From Canna indica (Eukaryota; Streptophyta; Magnoliopsida; Zingiberales; Cannaceae): 64,000 nucleotides of DNA. The notes below the pieces were generated by a model. That model searched no databases. It was not told where the DNA came from and saw nothing but the letters and a program-made list of their open reading frames with translations. Both the position numbers and the translations under genes were made by a program. The DNA lies in assembly GCA_034359265.1 (NCBI GenBank), contig CP136895.1, forward strand, positions 6,636,501-6,700,500. The letters run 5' to 3'. Positions 11,450 through 24,343 of the stretch are shown here, piece by piece. Each line of letters begins with the position of its first letter. Position 1 is the stretch's first letter.

Positions 11450-12516
11450 GGGCAAAAGGTAAAAAGTCCGAACCTTAGTTTAGATAGTAAAAAACTGAGT
11501 GAATTTTAAAAACATATAATTTTTTTTTTATGAACTATTAAAAATTAGTAAAAAAAATCCCATGTTATCATCTCTTTGATAATTTTTTAACAGAATTTCA
11601 CGTGATCGCCGCGTGTCAACACCTTATTTATCAATGTGTAATTTAATTATTTTTCATGTCATATTTAATATATATATATAATAAATAAATAATATATAAA
11701 TATTTCAAAAAAAAAACTTATTAAAAAATTTACTCTCTTAACTTAAAGTGCTATGCAAAAAAACTCTGGACTTTAATTGTGATGCAAAAATCTCTTGAAC
11801 TTTGATTATGATGCAAAAAAAATCATGAACTTTGATTGTGATGTAAAAAAACTCTTAAATTTTAATTATGATGAAAAAAAACCTCAATGACAAACACGTA
11901 TGCAGTAAATAAAATATAACCACAACAGATAATATATACAAGACAATATATCATAAAAGATACTAAAAATCTTTTCCCACCTTACAATAAAGTTCAATTG
12001 GGGTCGACGCCAATGCCAATATCTACACAATTGCATATGTGGCTGTGGAGATTGAAAATAAAGAATATTGTGGATGGTTCATTGGCTTATTGTTGAAAGA
12101 TATTAGTTCTGTGGAGCAAATGAGTTTGATCTTTAAGTATTTTCATTGGCATTGATCCCAACGGAATTTTAAAGTTCAAAATTTTTTTGCATCGCAATTG
12201 AAATTCAGAGTTTTTTTTTCCTAGCACTGCAAGTTGATAGAGAGATTTTTTTAGAATATTTATACATTTTTATATATTTTTAAAATATATATTAAATATG
12301 ATGTGAAAAATAAATTACACATGGATGAATTAGGTATTGACACATGGCGGTGACGTGGAATTCTGTTAAAAAATTAATAAAGAGATGACGATATAAATTT
12401 TTTTGCTAATTTCTAATAGTTCGTGGGATTTTTTATTTTTTTTGCGAGTTTTTAAATTTCATAAGATTTTTTTGCTAATGAAACTAAAATTTCTGAGGTC
12501 TTTTTGTCCTTTATCC
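11450..12516. mobile_element. Mutator-like fold-back element with 9-bp duplication
   Basis: The left end GGGCAAAAGGTAAAAAGTCC and the right end (reverse complement GGATAAAGGACAAAAAGACC) open inverted arms of roughly 200-250 bases, each holding a TTTTTTAACAGAATTcCACGT-like stretch. The flanks are TTAATTTAA (11441-11449) and TTACTTTAA (12517-12525), an 8/9 match as expected for a Mutator-like element. The interior has a tandem run of about 31-base units (ACTTTGATTATGATGCAAAAA-like) at 11735-11880 and a MULE transposase fragment at 12000-12113. Confidence 0.7.
12000..12113 (+). pseudogene. MULE transposase fragment
   Basis: The plus strand reads GVDANANIYTIAYVAVEIEN then KEYCGWFIGLLLKDIS. This closely matches the conserved block of Mutator-like transposases (MULE domain), including the first catalytic-region Asp in GVDAN and the GWFIGLL helix. 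Only about 38 codons are recognisable. No flanking transposase domains or open frame extend it. It lies in the middle of the fold-back element at 11450-12516, supporting that element's Mutator assignment and showing it is a deletion derivative. Confidence 0.65.
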
Positions 12517-12525
12517 TTACTTTAA

Positions 12526-13568
12526 TTAAGATTATTTATTCTTTATGTATATATTGGTTGATAGAAATATAATATTCGTTATGTATACATATATGTACTT
12601 ATAATCATGAATTAATTAGAAAGATAAATTTGGTGTTTGGTATTATTTATTAAAATATAAAGAAAAATAAAAATATATAAAAAGAATATAAAAGTACAAA
12701 AAGTATATTGCATTATGAGAGGATACTATTAACTTAAAGATATGCAAACTACCAGAGGACAATCAAACCAATCTATAATGTTCGGCAAAAAAAAAAAACC
12801 AATCTATAATGTGACATGAAGCATTTGTTTTCTCGATCAATGAATACATAAAAGGTAAGATGATATCATTAATCAAATATGATGCCAAATGTACTAAAGC
12901 ATCACGTGATATACTTTCACTATTATTTTTTATTATTATATGCGCAAACAGTGGTGAGCACAATTCATAGATTAATTGAAAAAACTAAAATCAAATTAAT
13001 CGAACCGATTTATTCAATTGATTTCCGATTTGATTTCCGATTAAATACTTAGAGATTTTTTATTTTCGGTCCGGTTCGACAAATTAACCAAACACTTCAA
13101 TTTTTTATCAAATTAACCGAAAAAAATGATTATATTAAATATCATGATTTGCCTAAGCGGTGAGGAGACAAACTTCTAATTTAGTCGTAATTTTTTTTTA
13201 ACAAAGATAAAAAATTACAATATGTGACTATACTAAGATTTGAACCATAGATCTTTAGACAACATTCAATCTGTTATCATCAACGGTACTATCTACAATT
13301 AAGTGAGTGACATATTTTGACTTAATAAAAAGGTGTAAGTAAATGATAGTAATTAACCTAAAAGAGATTCCAATTTCCAAAATTAATGAGAAATAATTAC
13401 TAATTATATTAAGCAAAGCCAGATACTAATTATATTTGATTATTAAGAACACATATATAATACTTATATATATATGTTCTAATTAATACACAACCACGTA
13501 CTGAGGTAAAAAGCAAGCATCCGAAGCTAATAATTCCAATTCCAACCAAGTGTTCGACGAAATGCTCA
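12526..13568. other. Intergenic, with a possible hAT relic near 12950-13135
   Basis: The sequence around 12950 (GTGGTGAGCAC followed by repeated AATTAACCGAA-like words in both orientations) resembles the ends of plant hAT MITEs. Neither terminus nor duplication is intact. The remainder is AT-rich. The last 85 bases would be 3' UTR of the ERF gene. Confidence 0.3.
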
Positions 13569-14246
13569 TCATGGGTAGCTCCACAGGCTCTCGCCTTCGT
13601 ACGCCTCCGCCACGTCGTCGGCCGCGCTCGGGCTCAGCCTCGGCGGGCTCATCAGCATCCCCTCCGCCATGTTCACCAACAGCTGCGGCATGTCGAAGAT
13701 CTCGTCCTCGTCGATATACTCCCCTTCCGCCGCCGCGGCCAGCCACGCGCTCGGCGGCGGCGGCCGCTCCGCCGCGACGCGGGCCGGAGCCGGGCTTCGC
13801 CGCAGCGCGGCGGCCGCCTCGGCCGCCGCAGCGCGGATGGCGGTGGGCGAGGAGGAGGCGGGCGCGGGGCGCGCGGCGATCCGGTCGGGGAAGTTGAGCA
13901 CGGCGTCGGCGCCGCGCAGCGCGTGGGCGGCGACGTCGTAGGCGACGGCCGCCATCTCGGCGGTGGGGTACGTGCCGAGCCAGATGCGGCTGGCCTTCCG
14001 CGGCTCGCGGATCTCCGACACCCACTTCCCGCTCCGCTGCCGGATGCCGCGGTACCGGGCGGAGGCGTCGTCGCGGCCGCTTCCCATGGGGGGCGACGCG
14101 ATCGCATTGCCCTCTCCGCGGCCACTGACGCACGACTGTTGTATTAGCAGTGCCTGCAGTGGTGGGGACGACGACGATGGACGTGGTCGGCTGCTGCTGC
14201 TGCCTCCCACGTGTGAATTCTGCACGTGCGAGGGTTGGTCAGCCAT
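13569..14246 (-). CDS. AP2/ERF transcription factor, ERF020/ERF021-type (DREB subfamily)
   Basis: Intronless, 225 residues, single AP2 domain at about residues 65-121. It begins [18 protein letters not shown] and continues [20 protein letters not shown] to LNFPD. The shortened [16 protein letters not shown] segment, the following [15 protein letters not shown] helix, the acidic [20 protein letters not shown] block at 176-195 with MLMSPPRL after it, and the terminal LWSYP are the pattern I recognise from the Arabidopsis ERF020/021 group. It is expected to be a nuclear DNA-binding regulator; its target and physiological role cannot be read from sequence. Ser-rich N-terminus. Third codon positions are strongly GC-biased. 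It has the same orientation as the DREB1-type gene about 10 kb away, but the two differ outside the AP2 core. Confidence 0.92.
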   Translation of the reverse strand: MADQPSHVQNSHVGGSSSSRPRPSSSSPPLQALLIQQSCVSGRGEGNAIASPPMGSGRDDASARYRGIRQRSGKWVSEIREPRKASRIWLGTYPTAEMAAVAYDVAAHALRGADAVLNFPDRIAARPAPASSSPTAIRAAAAEAAAALRRSPAPARVAAERPPPPSAWLAAAAEGEYIDEDEIFDMPQLLVNMAEGMLMSPPRLSPSAADDVAEAYEGESLWSYP

Positions 14247-15902
14247 TAGACACAGCTTGAAGCTGATGGCTCACATGGATACGTTGCAAAGATGCTCTTT
14301 GTTGTCTGCTGGACCATGAACACAACTAAACCCTAATCAGAACTGCTTCATTATTCATCGCCGAGATGATGAAGAAGAACTGAAGAAGCATTTAAAGAAG
14401 CAGAGCAAGCAAGCTTTAAGCGCGGTGAGTTAGCGGGGAGTGAGAGTTGAGCGAAGCACGAGCTGTCGCCGGCCATCGGAAGCTACGCGCCTTGAGGCGC
14501 CCTGCTTGCAGTGAGCTGTTGCCTCGCGCGCAAATTAAAGGTCTTCTCGTGAGGACGACGTGAAAAGAAAGAAGAAGGCCACTTGAACTTAAGTCGCCCA
14601 TAATTCTCAACTCAAACATCATGTCTTTATGTCTTGTGATGACTTCAGCTTGGATTTTAATTACTTGATATAAAGAAATGACAAGTGCTCGCTAATTAAT
14701 TAATTAATTAGGGGTTGATTAGAGAGGAAGCTTAAGCCACCTGGTTTAAATTAGGAAGTGAGATTGTGAACTCACTCGTGCTTAAGTGATAATAATATCC
14801 CGGTATGTTATCTAGGTCTAATTTTTAATTGTAGTATTTTGTGCGTATTTTTTATATTTTTGTATATTTTATAATATACTATGTGGGTATATTATCGTAT
14901 GTACGTTTTATAATAATTATGTTATAAAATTATTTTTTTAAAAAAAAAATAAAAAAAAAGAAAGTGAGGATAATGAGGTCAACATCATTTCCCTGGGAAG
15001 AGGATATGAAAGATCTCCAAATTGACTTTTTTGTGCGTTGGTTAAAGGGTGATGGGGGCGCATGTACGGCCTTGAGATGAAAGGCTTAGAATTGTTTAAG
15101 GTTTTCGAATATTATATATCTACTTCTTAATTGATTATTTAATAATGGCGTGTGATGAGTCTTATGCAATTCAATCAGACAAGAACAATCTATATATAGA
15201 ACATATATATATATATAATATACTCAAGGCCCACAATAATTGTTGATATATAATTTTTCTTTCTTTTAATCTTTGAAAAAGTAATATACAAAGAGAGAAG
15301 GATTTGGAAAAGAATGTAATATTTTAAATCTAGTATATGTTTATGGAAATATTTCCACATAGGGAAGTTTAATTCTTTTAAGCTGGCTACCTGGTCATGA
15401 AACCATGCCAGTTTCTGTGTTTATTCTTTGCTATTAATTAATGCTAACCTTCAATGGGCCTAAAAGTTATTATATAAACTAAGGCTCCCAATTCATCCAA
15501 AATATTTACTAGTGCGAATGAACTTGTATGTTGATCAAAGGAATTAAAATGACTATTTGATGGGAATTAATCAACATTAGTCACATTCACGTCATCATAT
15601 CTCATGCATGCATTGATTAATTTATATACAAAACAGTAGATAAAAATGCTACATATGTGCAGATTTATAATTTTCATGCATGTCCCATGCAAACTTTTAG
15701 TGCAATTATACAAATAAAGGCCCATATATAGTTGTTTTTAATGAACGATATTATGGAATTGTTTGTTTGAACAGGGTGAGATTGAGATGTCCCAACTCCC
15801 AACAGTTGGAAGGATGTAGGAAAACAATTTCATAACTTTGCCTTTTCTGAAAGGGATTAATGATTTGATCCTAATATAATTTCATAACTTGAACAGTACT
15901 TT

Positions 15903-15952
<50 letters not shown>

Positions 15953-16988
15953 ATATCATAATTTATTATTATTCTGGCATGAGATAAGAGATATTAAGAC
16001 ATTTCTGATTCCTGGCTGGACGTACGTATGTAGCTCCGAGACGACTTGCAAAGACACTCTGACGTTCAAGTAAGTATTGGAGGTGGTGTATGTAAGAATT
16101 GGATTTGAGATATACATTGAGACACCGAATCAGCTTATAAAGCAGGTCTTTAATGAGATGTATTCAACAAGAATTTCTCCTCAATTATCAGGAGGTACGC
16201 CTTGAGGGAGTCAATTATCAAATTATGCCCATTTAATTGCTCTATGATCGATATTACATTTGAGTTCTTCGGATATAGGCCAAACACAATAATATCCTCA
16301 GAGTGGCTAGGCGGAGCCCTCGGGCATGACTTGGGTTGACCCGGGTTCTTGGATGGCTCGAGCTTCGTGGGCTCACCAAATTAACAAGCCTGAGGATATA
16401 GTTTGGTCCAATAATGTAACACTTTTAATTTTTTTAAGCAAGTCTATGAATTCAACCAGAAAAAAAATACTATATATGGAGTTAGGCTCGATCCATAGAA
16501 GCCACACGTAGGAGCGACCCTATCATTATTAAGAGTGAACATATGTTTATTAAAATGTAGAGTTGGAAAATATTAGGTTTGCTTTTACATAATATAGATT
16601 TACTTGTATTTTAGGTTCGGTCTTAATAACATTAGGTTCACTTTCACTGAAGTTAGGTTTGCCCCTTATGAGATTCCATGAGTTTTTATTGTGGAGCCTG
16701 GCTCCATGATAGCTATATTGTGTAACCAGGGATTTAATTAATTAATTGAGGCTAATTATGATGTAAGGATGTTTAATTATGTACGCAGAAGTTAGAATAT
16801 ATTTAAATTTGAAGTTTATCCATAAATAGTCATTTCCTGCTTTTTGTGCCTACATGATATCACTATTTCTGGTCATTAATGATTAATTATAATCATGTTA
16901 ATATAGATAAAGTTTGTGCCGAAAGCTCTCTCTTAACAACCGGCACAATAGCAACAGATGTTCTTAATGATGTTCCTTAACCAAAACC
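14247..16988. other. Intergenic, upstream of the ERF gene
   Basis: 14247-14630 is moderately GC-rich and probably includes the ERF promoter and 5' UTR. Beyond that the DNA is AT-rich with short homopolymers. No gene was recognised. Confidence 0.4.
15905..15952. repeat. Compound (TA)n-(TG)n microsatellite
   Basis: Eighteen TA units (15905-15940) run directly into six TG units (15941-15952). Confidence 0.95.
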
Positions 16989-16996
16989 CTTGTCGA

Positions 16997-17466
16997 TAGG
17001 GGTGTTCACGGGTCGGGTCGGGTTTAGGGGAAAAATCGACCCGACCCGACCAAATGTAATCGGGTCGCGCGGGTCGGGTCGGGTTGAATATTTTTCATCT
17101 CTCAAACCCGACCCGACCCGACCCGACCTAGGTCGGGTCGGGTAGTCGGGTTTACCCGTTTAGGAAAAAAAATATTTTTTTAATAATAATTTTTAATTTT
17201 TTAAAAATAATAATAAAAAATAAATATAAATATTTTAATAATAATTAAAAATTATAAAAAATTCGGGTAATCGGGTCGGGTCTCGGGTCATCGGGTTTTA
17301 AAGATTGAAACCTGGACCCGACCCGATTATAATCGGGTTTCAAAAATTTGAACCCGACCCGACCCGATTACCCGACCCGATTACCCGACCCGACCCGACC
17401 CGATTGGTTCGGGTCGGGTCGGGTTCTCGGGTTCATCGGGTCAGGTTTGACCCATGAACAGCCCTA
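16997..17466. mobile_element. hAT MITE (GGGTC word family), 470 bp
   Basis: Termini are TAGGGGTGTTCACGGGTC and its near reverse complement GACCCATGAACAGCCCTA. A perfect 8-bp duplication CTTGTCGA lies at 16989-16996 and 17467-17474. Both subterminal regions are packed with the pentamer GGGTC/GACCC, and the core is AT-rich without coding. The 8-bp duplication with TAGGGGTG ends defines it as hAT. Confidence 0.92.
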
Positions 17467-17474
17467 CTTGTCGA

Positions 17475-17981
17475 TATTAATTAACCTTAGTTTGGTCACT
17501 AACATATAATTAATTATGACCATTAATTTAATTTTATGAAGTGGCCAGGCCCCTGCAACAAATTAACTTTTTGCTTATATATATAAAAATAGGCTTTAAT
17601 TATAGCAACGTTGATTATATACCTATGCCTTAATTAAAAATAGTTAATAATGTATTATAGTTTTTATTAAGTCCGGCCTTATCGTTAATTATACTTACAA
17701 TAAAACAAGAATTTGGTCTTTAATTAATTCTTTTTATCTGTATAGCTTTACAATATTTTATATATTGTTTTAATTAATAATCGGCCAAGTTATATTCGGA
17801 TCCGGTCTATTCGTAATAATACGTGACGTGATGGTGATCGAGGAAGAAGAACAAAAGTATGTTTAATGTGCTTAATCTAATTTTTGGGAACACCAGCCTC
17901 CTAACTCCTAAGAGCTAGCACTGATATTTTACGTATTAAAATTTAATTTTATATTTTAAATAAATCTTGGATAATATTTTT
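17475..17981. other. AT-rich intergenic DNA
   Basis: No feature recognised between the hAT MITE and the copia LTR. Confidence 0.4.
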
Positions 17982-18431
17982 TGTTAGATTTTATAGAAAC
18001 ATAGCATGATCTAACCAATGACATAATGAAATCATAAATAGAACATGCATAAATCTATAAACATATTAAATTGCGGAAGCGTATGATCGAGACTAACCTT
18101 CTGTCATTGATACCGTGTTGATGCGCTGCTCTGGTTCCCTTTTTGCTCATGTGCACTTTACTCAATAGGTTTTTCAGTACTCTCTTTAGAACCCTCAATA
18201 GATGATGTAGAAAGGTATGAATGAGTACGAGGACCTATGAGTATCCCGACCTATTTATATACGCACCTTGCCATCAAAGGTGGAAAGATAGGCTTGAACC
18301 AGGTTTGAGATAGAGATGGGTAAAATGGTAAAACATAAAATATGTGGACCACATAAGGATAGACACGTGAACATATGTGGTCTACATCAGATGATGATGT
18401 GGACCATGCATTTATAATGCCACGTCCAACA
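17982..18431 (-). repeat. 3' LTR of the copia element
   Basis: 450 bp, about 95% identical to 24344-24793. On the minus strand it follows the polypurine tract (18432-18445). Confidence 0.92.
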
Positions 18432-18439
18432 TTCTCCCA

Positions 18440-21400
18440 CTTGGTCCATATATTAAAATACCAAAAATCTCATATCTGCTTTAGATGGAATAAAACACAC
18501 GAATCATAGCGACAAGTCCTCTTTGAGCGAGTATTATCTTCTATGTATCACGATGTATTTCAATCCAAAATAATTTTATGAATAAACCCTATGTTTATTC
18601 TAGGTCCAACAAAATTGTTATTCTCGAACTATATGTTTACACCATAAAATGAGAAATAACCAATTAAATAGGAGCTTTATTAAAGACAAAAACGTCTTTA
18701 CAATAATTACATGATGGGACCAAGTCCCATTCGGTCTATATGATCCTTGAAATCCTTTGGCGGCATGCGCTTTGTCAAAGGATCGGCGATCATCAATTCA
18801 GCATGAACTGTTCAATGACCACTTAATTTTCTTTAATACGTTCACTCATAGCTAAATACTTTATGTCGATGTGCTTGATTCGACTTCTACTTTTAGCCAA
18901 ATAAATCACAGCTGAATTGTCATAGTATACCCTCATGGGTCTAGTAATGGAATCCACGATTCCAAGACTCGAAATGAAGCTCCTTAACTACACACCATAT
19001 GAGGTAGCCTCAAAACAAGGTACGAACTGGGTCAAGTTATCAGTTCGTCTATACATAAGCATGATATCGTTAGTACCTTTAAGGTACTTCATCACTTCGT
19101 TTGCAACCTTCCAGTGGTCTATTTCTGAATTACTCTGAAATTTGCTTAGCATTCCAATAGCAAATGCTATGTCGGACCTTATACAAGCATGAGCATGCAT
19201 AAGACTACTGACAGCCGAAGCATGTGGAATGTTCTGCATCTGTTCTCTTTTCAAAAAAAAATTTGGGACACTAGTTAAGACTAAACTTGTCACCTTTCAC
19301 AATGGGTGCTACATACGGTTAACAATCTTTTATCCGGAATCTCTTTTAGATTTTATTGATATAGATCTTCTGAGATAGACCTAAAATGCCTCTAGGTCTA
19401 TCCCTATGGATCTTAATGTCAATGACATAAGACGCCTCACTCATATAAAAAATTCTTAGAGATGAAATTGTTTCACCTCATATAACAACCCCTTTATCAT
19501 TGGTTGCAAGTAAAATATTGTCCACATATGGGATAAGAAAACAAAATTTACTCCCACTGATCAAGTGATATATACACTGATCCATGATGTTTCTCGACAA
19601 AACCGAATGAAGAGATCACATCATGGAACTTTAAGTACCACTGACGGGAGGCTTGTTTCAATCTATATATGGACTTCTTGAGCTTGCAAACCAAGTGCTC
19701 ACTGTTATTAGAGGAGAATCCTTTAGATTATTTCATATAAACATTTCTCCTCTATGTATCCATCGAGGAATGTCATTTTCACGTCCATTTGATGGAATTC
19801 CAAGTCAAATGCTATGGTGACACGGAAAGAATCTTTCTTAGATAGAGGAGAAAAAAGATCTCTGTGTAGTCGATTCCCTCCATCTAAGTGAATTCTTTGG
19901 CCTCCAGTCTAGCCTTATATCTTTCGATGTTGCCTAGGGAAACCTTTTTGATTTAAAAGACCCATCTACAACCAATGATCTTTAAACCTTAAGGCAACTC
20001 GACAAGATTCCAGACTCTGTTTGATGTCATTGAACTCATCTCTTTCTTCATAGCATTGTATCATAACTTAGATTGACCGCAACTCATGGTTTGTGAAAAA
20101 TGAAATGTCTTTAGATTATTTTCGGCCCCAAGATTGTAGTTAAACTCTTGTAGATACACTATATAGTCACTAGGAATAGTTAACTTCCTTATCCTAGTAG
20201 ATTTGCTTAACGTTGTGTCATCAAGCTTTTGAGGAGCCTGTTCCACAACTGGTTGCTCAATATTTTTTTGATAATTGTTGAGTACTAGGATCTACTTGGT
20301 CATTATCAACTATTTGTGGATTCTCAATGATCAGTTGTTGAACACCTGGAAGAGGTGCATTGTGAATAACAACAAATCTTTCACTTGAGTCAGGAGTGGA
20401 CTCCTCCAAATGATCTTTCTCAGAAATTAAATTCTGAAATTAATCGCTCCTACTAATCAAGTTATTTTCAAGAAATTTTCGTTTCTTGACTCCACAAACC
20501 TAGTGGTATGAGATGGACAATAAAATTTATATCCCTCTAGACTTTTTGGTATATCCAACGAAATACCTACAGATAGTCCTTAGGTCTAGCTTCTTCTCTT
20601 GCGGATGTAAACCCTTATTTCAGATGGACAACCTCATACACGCATATGTTGCAAACTCGGTTTCCAACCTTTCCATAACAAAAATGACATTTTAGGAACA
20701 GTATGGGTTGGAACTCGGTTTAATATATACACAATCATCTTAAGGATTTCAGATCACAAAGATCTAGGAAGCTTGGAGCTGCTAAGCATGCTCCGCACCA
20801 TGTCTATAATGTTTGGTCCCTTCTTTCTGCAACACCATTTTGATATAGAGATCTCGGCATGGTGCATTGGGCAATCATCTCATGCTCTTGAAAGGATTTT
20901 ACAAATGGACCAAGGTGCTTATCCAACCTCAGTTTATCATCCATAATACTCACCTCCCTTATATGATCTCATGAACTTTATTTGCTTCTCGCACTTCTGC
21001 CTTGAAAACCTTAAAGGCATCGAGTGCTTCGTTCATCCTATGAAGCAAATAGATATACATGTAGCGTGAGTGATCATCTATGAAGGAGACAAAATACTTC
21101 TAACCATATGAGTTCTCGACTACAAATATCTATATGTTAATATCTAATATGTTTGAGCTCCTATTAACACATTTGTTTGACATGTTAGTCTACTTTCTCT
21201 TTATGCAGTCTATACACGTCTCAGAGTCAGTAAAATCCAAAGCACTAAGTACTCCTTCATTTACCAACACTTTTATTCTCTTAATGGATGTAAGTCCTAA
21301 CATTTGGTGCTATAACCTAAAAGAGCTTTCATTTATAACACATCCTTTAATACCCGCACTTTATTGAACATGCAATGCATTATTAGTGGAATTATCTTGC

Positions 21401-22130
21401 AACTCAATAAGTTTTTTTTTAATGCAAAATAAAACCAGAACTTAAAATTAGCCTGCATATTCTAACGACTTCCACGTGTGAGCGCACTCTGATTCCTATA
21501 TAGATGCAATGCTCACTTCCTACTAGCTTCATGTGGTTTTGAAAGTCTTATAAGGTATTGTAAATATGGACTGTAGAATCTGGATCAATCCACCAAGTAT
21601 TATAATAAATATTAACCATATTAGATTCATAATCAAACCAAGAGATTGAATGAGCATTTCCTTTCATTTCAGCGAGCAGTCTTTTATCTTCTTGTACACA
21701 CATGGTCAGAAGTTCATTAACTCATCATTTCTCTTTATGTGCGTTTTAAGATATTTTAAAGGCTCTGTATGCTGGTAAGAAGTTCAAAATAAAATGAACT
21801 TGGAAAAACTCAAACAAATCAACCTCTGGTTTTTTAAGTAGGGTCGTTATATTCCTCATCTACATGATGTGCTCATGCACACCTCTAACTCTAGTGAACC
21901 TTAATGATGACAGTCTAGTCATTAAGGTGTTGATAAGGACCTTATCTGAATATTCAAACTGTTTATTTATAGTCTTCAGTAGATTCCTTACATTATTACC
22001 CAAACAGAACCACAAAAACTAGTAGAAAAGAGTGATTTTTATGAACATCGCTAAGGCGATGGGATTGCTCCCACTGTTCATAGGACACGACCTCAACCGT
22101 AATGCTAGCAGGTGGTTCATCTTTCCTTAT
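18440..22130 (-). pseudogene. Copia gag-pol remnant
   Basis: Broken minus-strand frames show several blocks in order. First is a gag block (about 22130-21690) with VHEHIM, LPAYRAFKIS and NELLTMCVQE. Next is a protease/pre-integrase block near 21600 in which the DTGA site appears as DPDST. Then comes an integrase end near 20800-20860 with QNGVAERR. A reverse-transcriptase active site at 19496-19528 reads YVDNILLATND. Last is the RT/RNase H junction at 18988-19293 with RSDIAFAIGML, HWKVANEVMKYLKGT and MLMYRRTDNL. Many stops and frameshifts interrupt it. The second catalytic Asp of YVDD is Asn, so it should be inactive even apart from the frame breaks. Confidence 0.85.
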
Positions 22131-24328
22131 AGTGTAATATATGTTTATGCACCCTAAATGAAAGAGAATTTTTCCCTTTAGATTCTATAATTGTCCCTAG
22201 TTAGTTCGGAAAACAGTCTTAAAGTCATAGTAGTTAAAAAATTTAAATTGTTGTATATTTAAACCATATATTAATGCTCATAATCTAAATAGAGGCATAT
22301 AAGATTCTAGTTTTACCAATGTAAACAAAAAATAAAAATAACATAAGTCAATACAATAAAAACTGCATGCGGGCTAAGCTTTTATTTTAGGACTCATGTT
22401 AGACTTTATGTGAAACTAACAAACTATATACATTTTCCTAATACCTGTGGGCTAGTTAGGAAAAATAATCTATTATTTCACACTAATTAACTATATAAGT
22501 ATGACAAAAATTTATGTGGGATGAGATTTATCATACTCCAAATAGCTAATTACAATTTGATGTCATATATATCTATATGTGACTTAAAAATTATCAATTA
22601 TATAATTTTAACATAACTAAAGATGCTGTGGCTACTCCTTAATTAGTTAAAATTATGTGGTCAATTACCTAATATATAATTTAACATAACTAAGGATGCT
22701 GTGGCTACTCCTCAATTAGTCAAATTCTATGGATCACATGACATCATAATGTTGCATAAATAATTATATGATACAACATGATATTATAATATGCATTATA
22801 ATTAACTACAACATAATATAGTTAATTAATGTAACAAGCACTGTATGTCAAATAGATGCAATATCATAATTTATTAATGCAACAAATGAAACAATAAATA
22901 ATTATATTCATGTAACATGATTTAACACAATATATAAAATGATTTACTGCTAATTGGTTTCAATCATAGAAATATTAATACTTCTAGTTCATGAAATTTT
23001 AGATTGGGTTAGTTTATGCAATTTCAAAAGAAATTAAATTTAAAACCCAAATTAGACCTAAGTTGACCCAACCAACATTGAATCAACTTTAAACCAATGA
23101 GAAATTTCAAATGAACCAAAATTAAATCAAATTCGACATGATTTCAATTTATTTGAACCGGACCAGAAGATTTATTTAAACCAGATATGAACCAAAATAA
23201 ACCAAACCATAAATTGAAATCAACCCAAAATAAAGGAATTGGACCGGGTTCAATTGATTTGAACCAGACCTACTCTACATTAAATTTGAGTTGAACCATT
23301 TCCAATTGAACCGGAATTTTGAAATGAACCCAATTGAACTGAAATCACTTAAAATGCGGATCGGGTGAAAGAGGGACATGGATCCGGGTTTAAAGATGCA
23401 AATCCATTTAACTTTAAAACAATAAGAAACATGTATAAAAGAAAAACAGATCCAATAACTTAAAACCATTAACCTTTATTATTAAATGAATGAGTGTTTT
23501 AATGGGTCAAGAATCCATTATGTTGGATCCAAACCCAATAGACTTAGACCCATTAAACTTTTCTTCTTCCCTCACGTAACAACATACAAGAATGAAGAAA
23601 AACCCTAGTTTTCTTCATGTTGCAGCCGCCGCCCCATGCATGCAGTTGACATTAGCCATCTCCCAAGCGCCGCCGCCCATCTGGAAACGCCGACGGACCC
23701 TCTTCAGCCACCTGCCATCATGAGACGCTGGCGACGGAGAGGAGAGCGGCACAAGGCAATAAGGAAGCTGTGATTGCCGCATACAGCCACCTGAACCGCC
23801 GACCACTGCCGGTGATTTCACTAATGCCTGCCATCCGGAGACGACGGATATTCTCCCATCGAGGGATTAGCGCCGCGCCGTCCACCCAAAACTCCCGCCG
23901 CAGCCTGCTATCCTTGCATGCCATCGACCTCCAGGAGTCGTGCGCATGAACCTAGCTGACCATCATAGCGGCAAGTTTACCGAAATCTTACCGCTGCCCA
24001 CTTCTTGATGAGACCAGCTTGGTGCAAGGGATGCTTATGCAGCGTTCGTTGACGAGGGAGGGGCCGGTCGATTGTACCGACCGATGATGCCGGATACTAT
24101 GCAGTAGCGTTTCCATTCTCTTCCCCATGGCTGAAGCCATGCACTTGACGGAAGAGCGGGAGAGCAATAGCATATATAGCAACATGACTCTCTTCCTCTG
24201 ATGAGGGGAAAGACTGCAACATGCATCATTATTGGCGTCGACGACAACAAAAGCATGAACGAGAGAGGAAAAAGGAGAAAAACAAAAACAAAATCCGGAG
24301 ACAACAACACACAAGGCGAAGGAAAACA
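22131..24328 (-). other. Long untranslated leader of the copia element
   Basis: The 2.2 kb between the primer binding site and recognisable gag is unusually long. From 23600 to 24330 it is GC-richer, with open but unrecognisable frames. From 22970 to 23350 it is rich in repeated AACCAAAT/TTGAACC words. About 70 bases containing GATGCTGTGGCTACTCCT are repeated in tandem at roughly 22600-22735. Part of it may be captured host DNA, but I cannot identify a source. Confidence 0.45.
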
Positions 24329-24343
24329 TGCTCTGACACCACA

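Noticed and set aside
13483..14133. Other long frames over the ERF gene on both strands
   Set aside because: Low-complexity Arg/Ala/Pro products that arise from the GC-rich codons of the real gene.
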